Assembly (NCBI GenBank): GCA_013368315.1
Contig: JAACJM010000026.1
Coordinates: 310,001 to 374,000 of the forward strand
Source: Tetrapyrgos nigripes
Lineage: Eukaryota > Basidiomycota > Agaricomycetes > Agaricales > Campanellaceae
DNA: 64,000 bases
Reading direction: 5' to 3'
Positions within the stretch are counted from its first letter, which is position 1, and every line of letters starts with the position of its first letter. This document shows positions 1-11,208 of this stretch, piece after piece. The notes beneath the pieces were generated by a model that saw only the letters and a list, made by a program, of their open reading frames with translations, did no database searches and was not told the DNA's origin. The position numbers and the translations under genes are program-made.

Positions 1-1573
1 TGTAACCAACTCTGTTTCGAGATCTCATTCAGAGTAAGTCCCTTAATTGATACTAACCTGTGACTGTGAGCTGATTATGTATTAGTTCGCAGCAGCCATC
101 TTTCCATGTCTCTTCATCGCTACCTGCATCTCTTCCTTCAAATGCAGGGTTCCAGCGAAGCGGTTCTAATTCCAACACATTCGAAAGTTCTCTCTCACAG
201 CAGGAACTACCACTGTCCCAGCAGTCAGGCCCACACATCGAAAGATCTCCCAGTACTCGACCTGCTGATCCATACAGGCAAGCAGAAACCCGGCAGACTT
301 CCACTGCTGCACCATTGTCTACTAATAGTCGGTTACCGCCCGAAAGACCACCTAGTACTCGACCTGCCGATCCATACAGGCAAGGAGAGAGCCAGCAGAC
401 TTACACTGCTGCACCATGGTCTATCAATGGTCGAACACCACCCGAAAGACCGGCTAGTACTCGACCTGCTGATCCATACAGACAAGCCGAAAGTCAGCAG
501 ACTCACACTGCTGGATCATTCGCTAACAATAGTCGAATACCACCCGACAGACCCCCAAGTACTCGACCCGTCGATACATACAGACAAGGAGAAAGTCTGA
601 ATGGTCGAGTACGCAATGGTCAAGCCAGAACAAGAGATTCAAGACAAGGACCGTCGACTCACAAACAACGTCCCTCTCCGCCATCTTCTCGGGAACAATC
701 ATCTCTCCCAGCTTATATACAGCCATCGCAGAGCCAGTCAACCACTCCATCTTCTTCTCATTCTCAGTCCCTGCAGAATCACGGTACATTCGCGCACCAT
801 TCTAGAGAACCTTCCACAGAGACTGTTCTGCAGACTCCGTCGCCATCATTGGCAGCGCCGGCGTTGAAACCAAACGGTTCACAGACGTCGATTCCTACAT
901 CTACTGCATCACAACAAGAGTCACGTAAAAAGGGTTTATTTGGCATCTTCAAATCGAAGACAGCACAATCTCAAGCACCTCAGTATGAGACCTGGGAACC
1001 CCCAAAGCCCCCACCTCCGACTACTCCCGTTTCTCTCGACGTCCCGTCAAGACATAGGCATGCACAACCAGACATGGCGCGAAAACGCCTATCATCTAGG
1101 GCCAAGATACCTCCACCTATCAACGTGCCTATCCCAACTCTCGCGACAGCCTCAGGTGGTCGTAAAAGTCCCAGTAAAGTTTTCACTCCCTTCCGCTATC
1201 TGTCGGTCAAGAGGAACAGAACGGTTTCTGCAGCCTCAGTGGAAGCCGTGAACGGAACAGCTGTAAGTCCTAACAATTCGCACTTGAAATGATGCTGATG
1301 GCTGCATTTTAGCCCAATACCGTCGTAGGCTCTCCTACGGCCTCTATGCACAGTAGCCAGCCTCCAATTCAACCGCCTCCACTTCGTGACCCGCGTCTTG
1401 CGACACATGAATGGCAGCAGCACAGGTTTGAGACAGAATGGAGAAACGGAGGCGGTCATCACAAAGTCCTTCGTCCCGGAGTGGTATTTGACGTCCCGCA
1501 GGAACCTTCGGAAGATAAACAGAATCTGAAATACGTTAAAACGAGGCTGAGAGCTGGTCAAAGCTCACGGTAA
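1..1573 (+). CDS. Pro/Ser-rich protein with tandem repeats, 5'-truncated
   Basis: This is the 3' part of a gene entering from the left edge. Introns are inferred at 34-85 and 1263-1312, and the stop is TAA at 1571-1573. The visible protein is rich in Ser, Pro, Gln and Arg and probably disordered. It carries four tandem copies of a 34-residue unit built around ERPPSTRPADPYRQ, at about 240-600. A short segment near 940-970 (KKGLFGIFKSK) resembles a basic amphipathic membrane-binding helix, but this is only an inference. The C-terminus after the second intron (from 1313) is less repetitive and contains a RPGVVFDVP stretch. I do not recognise the family. It may be the tail of a signalling or cytoskeletal protein whose catalytic part lies outside the window. 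Confidence 0.7.
240..600 (+). repeat. 102-bp in-frame tandem repeat, 4 copies
   Basis: The motif agtactcgacc recurs at 252, 354, 456 and 558, exactly 102 bp apart, which keeps the reading frame (34 residues per unit). The copies differ at several sites, so the array is not freshly duplicated. Confidence 0.9.
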
Positions 1574-1846
1574 TTTACATGCATTGGATTATATAGTTTT
1601 GTTCTTTATGTGCTTTCAATTTCGCTATCTCTATCAGCTGCATATGTATCAAGGATCTACTAATCTCAACTTACGGGCACTGTATTCTAGGTATTATGTA
1701 TATTTACTGTATCTCCTATATGGAGTAGAATTAACCTCTATTTACTGGTCGACTGGGCTGTGCGCAGTGGCGTGGGTTTGATAGTCACAAAAGTGACATA
1801 ACGCGTCAGTAACAGGACGCGCCAACTTCCAAACCACCACCGCGCA

Positions 1847-3720
1847 ATGTACAAGGGAGCACAACAAAAACCCAAGTTCTCTGATGAGCATTCAGAAGTG
1901 ACACACCACGTCTCTCTTCAATACCCGAATCGGTTAAACTTGTGCGCCGCAGCATCTTCAAAAAAATCCGTTGTCAAACTGAATCTCCCTCTAGCTACGA
2001 CAAGCCACCTCTTTACGACGTGACTATCGAGGAATTTGAGACTTGTGCTCTGAATCGACTTCGCATACTTGCAGAGATAGAGTCTTCAGCAGCTCGGAAC
2101 CGGTCATGGGAGGAGACGAAGAAGGTCACCTTGGCGCAGGCTGCGAAATATCTTCCTTCGACCGATAATCCTTCTAGCGACCAAAACAATCTAGCTGTGG
2201 AGAGACGAATAATGCTAGAAAGAAAAAGAGATCATTTGAGTCATTTTGTTCTGAGACTCGCTTTCTGTCGCTCGTAAGCAGGTACTTCGTTCCAGGTTAC
2301 TGGCAAGCTGACTGATATTCTTCTGTCTTCCAGGGCTGAACTGCGTCGTCGATTCATTCAGGCGGAATCTACCCTTTTCAGGGTACACTACGATGATACC
2401 AAGTCCGCTGAACGCAGGAACTTCCTAAACTCGAGAGATTTCAATTGGGTGCCGGTATGTCAAGTCCGCGACTACTTTCGCCTTAGTCTGTTAACACTAT
2501 TCCCCAGGCAGAGAATGCCGAGAAAGAAGAATACGAAGAAGAACTGTCAGTGCTTTTAAACCAAGGTGACCCAATGAAGAGGATTGACCCCAAAAATGAG
2601 AACTTTTATAAAGTAGATCTGTTCCTTACTTCTCTTAACGAAGCTTATATTCTGATCATTCCCAGGTTTCATGGACTCGCGTGCCTGACCTTGTTGACAA
2701 ACGGAAGGTGTTTCTGAAGAAGGGATGGGCATATGTTCATGGGAATGAGCTGTCTAGCATCATATTTCAGGAGTTCGAGGTTCAGTTGGGGAAAGCCTTG
2801 GAGGTATGTGCCAATCAATTCACCCTTATTCACAGTGTTCATTCTTTTTAGCTGACAGCAAGAGCCCTTCCTCGACTAGATGAAGACAATCGTCTAATAC
2901 CCATCCTTGACAACTTGTGTCAAGGTTTCCTAGCAGGTGTACCTACTGACTGGGTCTCCTCAACGCCCGGAAGCACAGACGGCGAGATTACTGCAGATAT
3001 GATAGACGATCTGGCCAAACAGCACTTCCCCTTGTGTATGAAAAATATGCATCAGAGTCTGAGGAAGGAGCATCACCTCAAACATTTTGAACGACTGAAT
3101 TACGGGCTATTTTTGAAGGCAAGACTTACCTATAGTTTTGTGGATGGGCATACAATGACACATCTTCTGTCTCAGATACTAGGTCTTTCCATTGACGAGG
3201 CAATAGCTTTCTGGAGAAAGTCTTTTATGGGTGGCAAAGCACAGGACAAGTTTGACAAAGAGTATAAGTATAACATTAGACATTCCTACGGTCTGGAGGG
3301 AAGGCGGGCGAATTATCCAGCCAAGAGGTATGTACATTTGATCTCTTGGCAGATATGGGACTGATTGCTTCCGTTAGTTGCCAACAGCTCCTGGTGACCG
3401 AGAGTTCCTCTCATGGCTGTCCTTATAGATATTTTACGCCGGAGAACTTGCAGACTGCACTGCTGTCAGCCTATTCTGCTCAAGGACTGAAATCAAGTGA
3501 TCTGCCTGAGATCATGCAAATTGTCAAGTTGAATCATTTCCATGTCGCCTGCACCCGAGTCTTTGAAATAACGCACAGTCGCTATGCGGTGAAGAAAGGA
3601 GAGGGAGTTGGTGGCGGTGAGAGTGTGACGCATCCGAATCAGTACGCTGCCAGGAGCATGGAATTGGACAAAGCGGCACAGGAAAGCGTGAAGAGCGAAA
3701 CGGGAATGGTCGTGGACTGA
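1847..3720 (+). CDS. PRI2: DNA primase large subunit
   Basis: Regulatory subunit of the primase of DNA polymerase alpha-primase; it makes RNA primers with the small subunit in the nucleus. Eight exons give 499 aa. Introns are 1942-1994, 2274-2333, 2455-2507, 2613-2665, 2804-2851, 3119-3175 and 3328-3377. The N-terminal block YPNRLNFYDKPPLYDVTIEEF only appears after removing intron 1, which fixes the start at 1847. All four cysteines of the C-terminal 4Fe-4S domain are present: FPLCMKNMH, the SCQQLL segment, HGCPYR and HVACTRVFE. Intron 3119-3175 has a GC donor and is 57 nt without an in-frame stop, so retention would insert 19 residues between YGLFLK and ILGLS. The C-terminal tail is lysine- and glutamate-rich. 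Phosphatidylserine synthase follows on the same strand. Confidence 0.95.
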
Positions 3721-3893
3721 TAGATAATCCTGGTGCCTTTTCATTATCGTGGATTGTGTGTATGTAACGAATGTAATAATGTATGAATATAACGTCTCCT
3801 GAGCCGTTGAGGAGTGAGTGAAAAGTCCCACGTGTTAATGCCCAACTCGAAAATTGCGCCCTTGTTTTTCTCCTCTTGACTTACGACCACATC

Positions 3894-4715
3894 ATGAGCC
3901 AACGGAAATCCACAAAATCTCAAGTTAAGAAGGAGCAGGATGCTCTCCAACAGTATCAGGATACTGACGGCCATTTCTCCCTTGTCAGGTATGTCTTTCT
4001 TTTCCCTACTTTCTTTGTACTTCCTTCAGCTCCGTAATCCGCTTTTCAGGAACTTTCGTCTAGCAGATCTCGTCACCATTATGAATGGAGTCTGCGGGTC
4101 CTTCTCAATCTTTTCGTCTGCCAGATATCTGTTGACCAATGACATGGACTATCTGTGGTCTGCGCTTATGTTCCCCCTTGCCGGTCTAATGTTCGACTTT
4201 TTCGACGGCAAAGTGGCTAGATGGAGAAAATCGAGTAGCTTACTAGGTCAAGAACTCGACAGTTTGGCGGACCTGGTGCGCAGCTCGCACTCCTATCTTG
4301 AAGGCACCCTGCTCACACTCTGTACTAGATATCTTTCGGTGTCGCTCCAGCTCTCCTGGCTTTCACCGTGGGCCTTCGGACTTACCTCGACACTGTTGCC
4401 CTTACCGCTTTCATATGCTGTGGACTCGCTCGGCTTGCACGATTCAATGCTACTGTTGCCCTCGTTCCAAAAGATGCTGCAGGGAAAGCGAAATTTTTCG
4501 AGGGTCTCCCCATTCCATCATCTCTGGCATTAGTGGGCATGCTGTCAGTTTGGACGAAGATGGGATGGGTAGAAGGACAGGCAGGAATTCCGCTCGGAAC
4601 AACTACGTTATGGGGCGCGAAGAATGGGAGTGGAGAGATTCACATTGTTAGTTTCATCTTTGGCTGCTGGGCTGCAGCCATGGTGAGCAAAACACTGCGT
4701 GTGCCCAAACTTTGA
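3894..4715 (+). CDS. CHO1: CDP-diacylglycerol-serine O-phosphatidyltransferase (phosphatidylserine synthase)
   Basis: Makes phosphatidylserine from CDP-diacylglycerol and serine in the ER membrane. Introns 3989-4049 and 4276-4328 leave 235 aa. The CDP-alcohol phosphatidyltransferase signature is complete: DG(x)2AR(x)8G(x)3D(x)3D in the segment starting FFDGKVARW and ending at the LDSLAD aspartates. Several hydrophobic segments follow, as expected of this polytopic family. After intron 2 the sequence [12 protein letters not shown] matches the family, which supports the splice. The alternative identity, a phosphatidylglycerophosphate or inositol enzyme, is less likely because the SFGVAP block is typical of serine synthases. 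A second enzyme of the same superfamily (PIS1) lies about 5 kb downstream. Confidence 0.9.
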
Positions 4716-4862
4716 CGATTTTTATTCTACATTACATGTTTGTTATACGGACTACATCATCACGAAATATACACGACCGGTGAGAGGAATATGGAGTAAC
4801 GTGAAAATCACGACGCGGCCTTTATTAACGCGCTTCTTCAACTTGAACTTGAACCATCCACC

Positions 4863-6126
4863 ATGGTCTCATCAGGAGATGTCAGCCGTCTGTTCTTGCA
4901 GTCTCTTCTCTCGCGTGGCATCGTCTCTGAAGATCTTTGCAAGACTCTTTACGCCAAGTGTGTCGAGGCCGTCAAAGGTAAATGTCACCTTACACTAACG
5001 CTACCACTGCAGCTCATCAGATCTTTTCAGCGGCAGATAATAGCATGAACATCACTTTTGAGAACACGGAAGAAGCCTTAGAAGACGTGATCAAGAATCT
5101 CAACGCGTCTTTGAATGACCTGGACCTCGAGCTCAAAAGCATCCAAGATGAGCTCAATGGACGCAGATTTTTCGCGCTGGTCAGCCCACAGGGATTATTT
5201 CAAAGTTGCACTCTAATGCTACATTTATTAAGGTAAACACGAAAGACGACGAACTGGCACAGATGGCTACAGACTATACTCCGGCAGAAATCGCGTTTTT
5301 CAGGGCAATAGTGCGGATGTCTCATCCTCGTCACATACTGGTTTTTTAATCCATTTCTAGGTTGAACAGATTATCCTTGCTCGGAATGAATCGTTTTCTT
5401 TATCTTCTCTGGCGGCATTGCGCGAGGTGTCGGCAATCAAGCCCAAGTCAAATATGTCCAAAACCCAGGCCGAGACTGTCCTTGCCAGTTTCGTTGCCAA
5501 AGGTTGGCTCCTTCGCAGCAAGTACGTAATCGTTCACTCTGAGTTCTACGCCGGTGGCTCATGCAAACTAGACGAGGGAGATACTCACTTTCACACCGCG
5601 CCTTGTTGGAATTATATCCGTATCTCAAGTCCACATATGAAGATGATCTTCTCTATTGCACCATATGTCAAGAGGTGAGCTTTACGAACAGCACCAATCG
5701 ATAACCCTCTGACTTGTGTATCAGGTCGTGACAAAGGGAATGGCTTGTCACAGACCGAACTGTCAAGTTCGCCTCCACATCCACTGTTTTGACCGTTATC
5801 GAAGACGCAACAGTGCCTGTCCTTCGTGCAAAATTGAATGGCCTCGCCAAGCAACGGATGATCCTCTTGTTCCAGTTGGAGAAGCCGCCGTTCGTGATGG
5901 CGAAGATGGCAAGAGACGAGTGAAGGAGAGGCAGTCAAACAATGACGACGAAGAGGAAGATGACGAGACTGAACCCTCTCAACAGTCCCAGCCTGCACGT
6001 AGCCAAAGAGCCAAGGAGTCCAAGAAAAAAGTTGTGGTTGAGAGCGATGAGGAAGATGAAGAGGATGCTGTACCGACCCAGGAGGATAGTCCACCACCAG
6101 CCAGACGCCGCAGTTCCCGACGCTAA
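4863..6126 (+). CDS. NSE1: SMC5-SMC6 complex subunit Nse1 (RING-type E3)
   Basis: Non-SMC element 1 of the SMC5/6 DNA-repair complex, a winged-helix protein with a variant RING that stimulates ubiquitin ligation with Nse3 and Nse4. Introns 4978-5012, 5180-5232, 5311-5360, 5522-5571 and 5675-5724 give 341 aa. The zinc-binding part is plain: YCTICQE followed by the CHRPNC, HIHC and ACPSC pairs around residues 215-260. The N-terminus contains the IVSEDLCKTLY helix typical of Nse1. The C-terminal 90 residues are acidic, with repeated Glu/Asp blocks and a basic end. The first intron is only 35 nt but is required to keep the frame (VK to AHQ). It ends about 100 bp from the convergent AAA ATPase stop. 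Confidence 0.92.
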
Positions 6127-6225
6127 AACCAGTCTGCAGGTCTGACCTTCTTGAACCTTACAATTTATCTCGCTTTAGTTGCCATTAGATTACCACCGTC
6201 AATTTCTATTGCATTACTAGTGTGT

Positions 6226-9200
6226 CTATGACGCCGAAATCTCACTGACGGAGGGCACCACCCTACCACTTTCCTCAGGACCTTCAACTCCCCTATCATT
6301 AAACCCGAACCGCCCTTTGCCCCATACCAGACGTTTTCGACGGTCCTTGTTACCTTCACCAAATTCTTCATTCCATTTTCGCAACTCTGCCAAGCTACCC
6401 AACGTCTCGGATGATGAAGGCGTTATCTCCTTGAGAGCTCTGTCGAAGTTCCGCTGGGAAATGATTCGATGAAGTTTATCTGGAGCAGGTAACTCCTTAG
6501 CATCTTCCTCAGCTGGCAAGGGTTCCTGGCTGTCGTTCACTTGCTCTCGGTTCTCATCCGTCGTTTGTTGTCCTGTCGCTTCTACTGCGATCAATTCGTC
6601 GCTGCTCGTATCCGCAGTTTCAGATTGTTGTGGTAAACTTTCAGATGCAGCAACATTCGCGCTATTAGCTGCTTGGGTCTCTGACTCGGAAGATGTGATC
6701 CAGGGAAGCTTTACGTGCTCTTTGACGGAGTCAAGTGCAGCTGAGACGCAAAGATCTGGAAAATCCTGTGGGTGAAAAAAAAGTAGAGTTGTTGCCAATT
6801 GAGCACTCACGTTTTAGATCAGAGCCAGAAAAGCTCTCAGTTTTCTTTGCCAAGATTTTGAGATCGACGCTCTCATCCAAGGTCTCATCTTTCAGCAGGA
6901 TCTTCAGGATCTCTGCAAAATCAGTGAGCCTCAATGCGAGTGGCGGAGAAATAAACAAATTCACCTTCACGCTCCTTTTCGCCAGGTAGGTCAACGAGTA
7001 GCCTGCGGGGTAGTCGCCTAAGGACAGCGTCATCCAAATCGAAAGGTCTGTTGGTGGCACCGATGACGATGACATTGTCACCTTTGGAGGATTTGAGCCC
7101 ATCCATTTCTTGCATGAACTCTGTAATCACTCCACGGTGAGCAATCGCGCCACCATTATCTCGGTTGGATGTACGAGCACCGAACAGAGCGTCGAGTTCA
7201 TCCAGGAAAATGACGCAAGGTGACAACTTCCTTGCTAACGAAAACGTCGCACGGACGAGTTTTTCACCTTCTCCGACGTACTGAGAATCATGTCAGAGGA
7301 GCCAGAACTCGACTTGGTGAGAAACTCACCATGTCCATCACGTCAGACGGGGAAATGACCATCATTCGGCAACCCGCTTCTTTAGCAAGAGCGCGGACCA
7401 CAAGCGTCTTCCCTGTTCCGGGAGGGCCAAAGAGCAGGCAGCCTGTCATTGCATGTTCCTTGAGGATTCCGTGTTGGAATGCCTCAGGGTGGAGTAATGG
7501 TAGTGATACGATGGATCGCACTGAATCAATGGTATGGGGGGGTAGGTGGACGCGATTGAAAGTAGTGGTCATCGACGCTGAAACAAAGGAGTGAGTATAC
7601 GCATGGAAATTAAAGTAATGACAGTACCTGCATCAACAATAGACGTCAAAAGTCTCTGTTCATGGGGATTGAGATCCTCGTTCTTGACTCTTTCTATCAC
7701 CTCGTCATAGCCGTCTGGTGGTTGAGCTTCCTCGTCGTCGTGCTCATCTTCTTCTTGCCTTGATCCAGAAGGAAGAGAGTCTTTGAGCCATGTTTTCCGG
7801 ATGTCTAAAGTGTGATTGACAGAATTCCAAGCCTGATTGACGTGTGGCCAAGCAACAACAGTTGGTTCCAGTGTTGGTTTGGCCGGTTGGGGATCTCTCC
7901 ATTGAGATGCGATGACAGTGCCCAGTGTCCGATCTGCGACCCGCCTTACGTTCCCCCACGACTCAATTTTGTGACCCCAATTATCCCACATCTTTTCGTG
8001 ACCAGAGCCCTCCCCCTTGTTTTCGAGAGAAGAAAGGTACGAGTATGCACCTTCCCTCTCCAGGGCGCCACCAATCGCTCCAATGCCCATCCGCATCGTC
8101 AACTCGTTGATCTCTCGGCGTCTTGCGACACGGCAATCCCTCTCGTCAGACGGAGAACGGAAGCTTGGAACCAATATTGACGTCCTGAAGAATGAAGGAT
8201 CATCATTTTTACTACTCCAAGCACCTAGTCTTGACGATGTCGATGGCGATAGCGCAGATGGTAGGATGCTACTCCCAAAAGACATACTTTCGGATCTAGA
8301 GTTCCAATCTTCCGTCGCATCGTCCTCTGGAGCCAAAAGTTTGGGAAGCTCTTCTTCCAACAGTACGTTGTCACCCTTTCCCCAACTCTTCAGTCTTTGC
8401 CTCAAGCGCCTCTCTCTGGCCTTTTCTGCAGCTGGACTTTCGCTCCAATCATTCTTTCCAGCTTTTGGATTCGGAGAAATGTGAGATGAGGGAGCTCCTT
8501 GACGACTCGCGAGTACACTATTGTCATTAGAAGGCGGAACATCATCAGGCGATGCAACCAGTGGGGGAGTTATACCGAAAATTATAGTCATGGGATTGGC
8601 AATAGGTGCACTCTCCCTGGATAAAGCGCCCTTGCGCCTTTGCCGGACAGCTGAAAGTAAGGGAGGATACCAGGAGGATGAAGAAGGAGACAGTGTTGGG
8701 AAATCGCGAATGTAGACGAGTCGTGGTCGGTTGGGAGTGGAGGACGAGTCAGGACGCTCTTGCTTGGATCGAATGTTTACCAAGGAATCAAAAAACACTT
8801 TGACTCTGCTCGGAGGGGCTGATTCAGCATTGCGCCTTGGAGCAACTATCGAAGTTCCACCCACACGGGAAGGTGCAAGGACAGTCAGCATTACATGTTG
8901 AGGATATGCTGGAGGAACAGTATCGTAGTCGTCATCTTCGGAATACGTGCTGGTAGGACGGGGAGAGGATGATGGGAAATGTAGAGGATTTCGAGGGAGC
9001 TGGAGCGAGTTTGCCGCTGTGATAGAACATTCAGATTTATTGAAAATACGGCTTTGAAATAGCACTTACCTGGGCCAAAATCACCCCATTCTCCAGCGGC
9101 GAGCTGGACAGCATCTAAAACCAACACTTCTGCACCAGTGCGACGAGCCAGTTCTGCCACTGTAGCATCTATTATATAGTCACCTCCTTCTATTGGACAA

Positions 9201-9928
9201 TACAGAGCCAAGGTGGGCTCTGTTGGAGCACCAAGGGGTCTTGAATAAGCTGCTCTGTGCTGGGTCTGAGGATGAAGAGTGACGAGGAGATTATGTAAAA
9301 TCTCTTCGAAGATTTCGGGAGGTGGTAGAATGGTAGAATCGGGTTGCTCTCCTTCTGGAGGGTCTGGTTCAGGCGACCAAAGAATATTTAGTTCTTGCGG
9401 CAACTCCAAGACTGGATTGTCTTTCGCAGAAGCAGATGCCGGCTGTCTAGGGCGTCTGGTTACTTTTGGTTTCTCTGGTTCTTCTGAAGATGGAGGCTTG
9501 GGAGATGCAACATCTTCTGGAGATTCCGATGATGAAGCTGCGGCGGCTGAGGACTCGGTTGGTTTCTCGGATGCTCCTAAAGATCGAGGCTTGGAAGATT
9601 CAGCATCTTTTGGAAATTCCAGTGATGAAGGTTCGGAGGCTGAGGGCTCGATTGGTTTCTCGGGTTCTTCTAGAGATGGAGGCTTGGAAGATTCAGTATT
9701 TCTTGGAGATTCCGATGATGAAGGTTCGGAGGCTGAGGGCTCAGAGGGAGTCTCGGCCGGAGGTGGTGAGGGAGGCTCGGGTGCGGCTGTGGAAAGTAGA
9801 CGTTGTTTGGCGAATGGTGGACGGGTTGGGGCAAGAAGACGTGGGGGACGCGCTGCGACGAGTATAGCTCTGTGATGAGAGTTCCTGAGCAATAGTCGTG
9901 AGCGGCGTAAGAGGTTTTGGGACTTCAT
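6226..9928 (-). CDS. Mitochondrial AAA ATPase of the meiotic (Msp1/katanin-like) clade
   Basis: Large AAA ATPase of 1147 aa. Introns are 6756-6810, 6913-6964, 7281-7329, 7578-7627 and 9017-9069. The first in-frame ATG (9926-9928) gives an Arg-rich, acid-free leader ending near RLLSTA, a good mitochondrial presequence. Residues of about 55-150 are low-complexity, with three 31-residue repeats. The C-terminal AAA module has Walker A GPPGTGKT, Walker [13 protein letters not shown], the sensor region IGATNRP and the RRLPRR motif typical of the Msp1/spastin/katanin clade, ending in [23 protein letters not shown] sequence; the splice 6756-6810 is needed to form that block. Similar long proteins occur in filamentous fungi as putative mitochondrial AAA proteins. 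Whether it extracts proteins from membranes like Msp1 is inference. Confidence 0.85.
9478..9750 (-). repeat. 93-bp in-frame repeat in the AAA ATPase gene, 3 copies
   Basis: The plus-strand block gatggaggcttgg recurs at about 9489, 9582 (one change) and 9675, a period of 93 bp or 31 residues. The encoded unit is Ser/Glu/Pro-rich with EEPEKP-type ends, lying between the mitochondrial leader and the globular part. Confidence 0.8.
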
Positions 9929-10080
9929 CCACGACAAGTGAAGATGAAGATTTCCCTTTTCACGTGCTACCCCGAGAAAAAAAAATCAGAAAAGTCTGTA
10001 CGCGTCTGTACGCCATTAAACGGTTCTTTATACATTACAACGATATACGCATAACAGATGAATATTATAGCAGAACCATC

Positions 10081-11062
10081 CTATTGCTTTAACAGCTTTT
10101 CCCTCCGCGCATTTGCTCTTTCTGCCAGATCAACACCAACCATGACCTTGGCCGCTTTCCACAGCTGTACCATGTTGATGACGTTCTTCAGGAAACAGAC
10201 AGGAGCAGTCACGATGGCCACAGCCTGTGCATAGGTCAGACCCTGCAAAGAGTGACCCAGCAATGGAGCCCATCCAAGATCAATAGGAAGAGGGGTGTGA
10301 GTCCACTTGACCAAGTACAACGCCACGAAGAACAACTCGTTCCCGAAACAAACCAAAAACAAAGTGAGCTGTCGACAACATGAGTGATTCGTCTCATGGA
10401 AAGAAAAAGACACGTTACCGGATTATTGTAGTAGGCGTACAGAATACGACTGACATCGCTGGTGACCTTTTTGTGACTGACGGATCCAGTAATCAAGGAA
10501 CTAATGGCGGGACATTAGAATAGAGCAGACATGAGTCATATCACTTTCACCTGTTCATATGCATATAGTGGCTACTGAAATCGAGAGTGATGAGGAACTG
10601 GAAGATAATGGCATAGTTGGGGTAGGCAATTCCGAGATAGCATAACAAACAGGAGGTTGTGCAACTTGGAGGATATTCAGCATGCATAAAATTACTGTCG
10701 GAGCATGACAAAGAGCTCACCGGTCAGTAACCATATCTAACACAGCACCGAACTTGGACGTCTCCCCTCGAGCACGAGCAACCTGACCGTCCACAGCATC
10801 CAAAAGACAAGAAACCGAGTACGCAATGGTGCAATAAATAGGGTGATAGCTCATGAAATGCAAAGACAGGGCGGCGAGAACAATTCTAGTGTAACCTGGA
10901 GACTAGTTTAGACAGCAGGGGCGACGGAGGGATTGACATACCAATAAGATTTGGAAGGAAGAGGAAGACATTTTCAGAGTATGTCTGGGCGGTAGCGAGA
11001 TCGACAGCTTCTTTGGCATCGACGCGACTGAGGGATCTTCGTCTGCGGGTAACGTTGGCCAT
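10081..11062 (-). CDS. PIS1: CDP-diacylglycerol-inositol 3-phosphatidyltransferase (phosphatidylinositol synthase)
   Basis: Makes phosphatidylinositol from CDP-diacylglycerol and myo-inositol in the ER. Introns 10369-10418, 10501-10550, 10665-10720 and 10896-10941 give 259 aa. The N-terminal ENVFLFLPNLIGYTRIVLA, the signature DAVDGQVARARG followed by FGAVLDMVTDR, and the SSHYMHM block are all diagnostic for PIS. The last third has the hydrophobic GLTYAQAVAIV membrane segment and a basic Arg/Lys tail. The start at 11062 leaves 146 bp to the divergent asparagine synthetase gene, which implies a shared promoter. Confidence 0.93.
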
Positions 11063-11208
11063 GGTCAAGGTTCAAGCGCGCGTGTCGCAGTCGACTTGGA
11101 ATTTCTTCAACCCCGATTCCGATGATGACCAATGCCAGATGACTCACCACTTATTATCGTATCTCGGTCCGAGTCACAAAAATTCTAGTATCTTGTCTGC
11201 TTTCTATC

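Noticed and set aside
240..600. CRISPR-like array from regular 102-bp spacing
   Set aside because: The repeat is in frame inside a protein-coding gene of a eukaryote, the units are contiguous and there are no distinct spacers.
9279..9875. Open frame of 198 codons on the plus strand
   Set aside because: It is antisense to the repetitive Ser/Glu/Pro-rich part of the AAA ATPase gene. The open frame follows from the base bias of the sense repeats, and the ATPase on the other strand has clear family motifs.
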